From contig AZLU01000393.1 in assembly GCA_002224055.1 (NCBI GenBank), positions 1 to 21,644 of the forward strand: a stretch of 21,644 nt of DNA. Reading direction: 5' to 3'. This document shows, one piece after another, positions 21,520-21,644 of the stretch. Position numbers and translations under genes: made by a program. The stretch's first letter is position 1, and the number at the start of each line of letters is the position of its first letter. The notes below the pieces were generated by a model, which searched no databases, had not been told where the DNA came from, and saw only the letters and a program-made list of their open reading frames with translations. This stretch comes from Pezizomycotina sp. ARF18 (taxonomy: Eukaryota > Ascomycota).

Positions 21520-21644
21520 TCCAAGTCCAACACGACAACCTTTTTTAAACAGTCATAGAAAAATAAGAAGAACACAACCAAAACAGGCTGAGTATTCCCA
21601 ACCAACAACAACCCACCACAGAGGAAGTGAGTGTATATATATAT
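21520..21644 (+). promoter_or_regulatory. Probable 5' leader of a gene beyond the right edge
   Basis: The last ~120 bases change to a CAA/ACC-rich composition (for example CCAACCAACAACAACCCACC) without ATG, typical of fungal 5' untranslated leaders. GAAGTGAGTG near the end could be a donor of a leader intron (GTGAGT). The start codon would lie outside the window. Confidence 0.35.

Overview
The window looks like nuclear DNA of a filamentous-type ascomycete fungus. The glycinamide ribonucleotide synthetase and AIR synthetase activities are fused in one two-domain protein, as in fungi. Genes are split by short spliceosomal introns (about 45-155 nt) with GTAAGT/GTATGT-like donors and CTAAC/CTGAC/CTAAT-like branch sites close to the AG. 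The products are fungal housekeeping proteins. Intergenic DNA is AT-rich and full of poly(A)/poly(T) tracts of 20-28 nt. The genus cannot be told from the sequence.

Layout: (1) 2-1289 +, the 3' part of a Ser/Thr-rich protein with a C-terminal membrane segment. (2) 2301-2739 -, TIM8, small Tim chaperone of the mitochondrial intermembrane space. (3) 3563-6469 +, ADE5,7 (GARS-AIRS, purine synthesis), head-to-head with TIM8. (4) 6650-7894 -, THR1 homoserine kinase, tail-to-tail with ADE5,7. (5) 8000-10245, a repeat-rich stretch with a ~210 bp A/T microsatellite and a few weak candidate exons. (6) 10249-11344 +, a Ser-rich three-exon protein. (7) 12286-12938 -, SPC1, signal peptidase complex subunit, including a 9-nt microexon. 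(8) 13552-14810 +, HTD2, mitochondrial 3-hydroxyacyl-thioester dehydratase, head-to-head with SPC1. (9) 16927-18292 -, a PNRC/Edc-type mRNA-decapping-related protein. (10) 18293-21644, no gene recognised; the last ~120 bases resemble the 5' leader of a gene beyond the window.

The genes serve unrelated pathways: purines, threonine, mitochondrial import, mitochondrial fatty acid synthesis, ER signal cleavage and mRNA decay. They do not form a cluster.

The most striking property is that every recognisable gene is broken by single-base indels. Nearly all are one missing base in a run of 2-4 identical bases, and adding that base restores the family consensus. I counted roughly 25-30 in about 6 kb of coding sequence. 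Uncorrected homopolymer undercalls are the simplest reading. Because of this most genes are invisible as single open frames, and TIM8, SPC1, HTD2 and the PNRC-like gene were found by joining frames by eye. I see no mobile element, CRISPR array, rRNA or tRNA, and no convincing new biological system.
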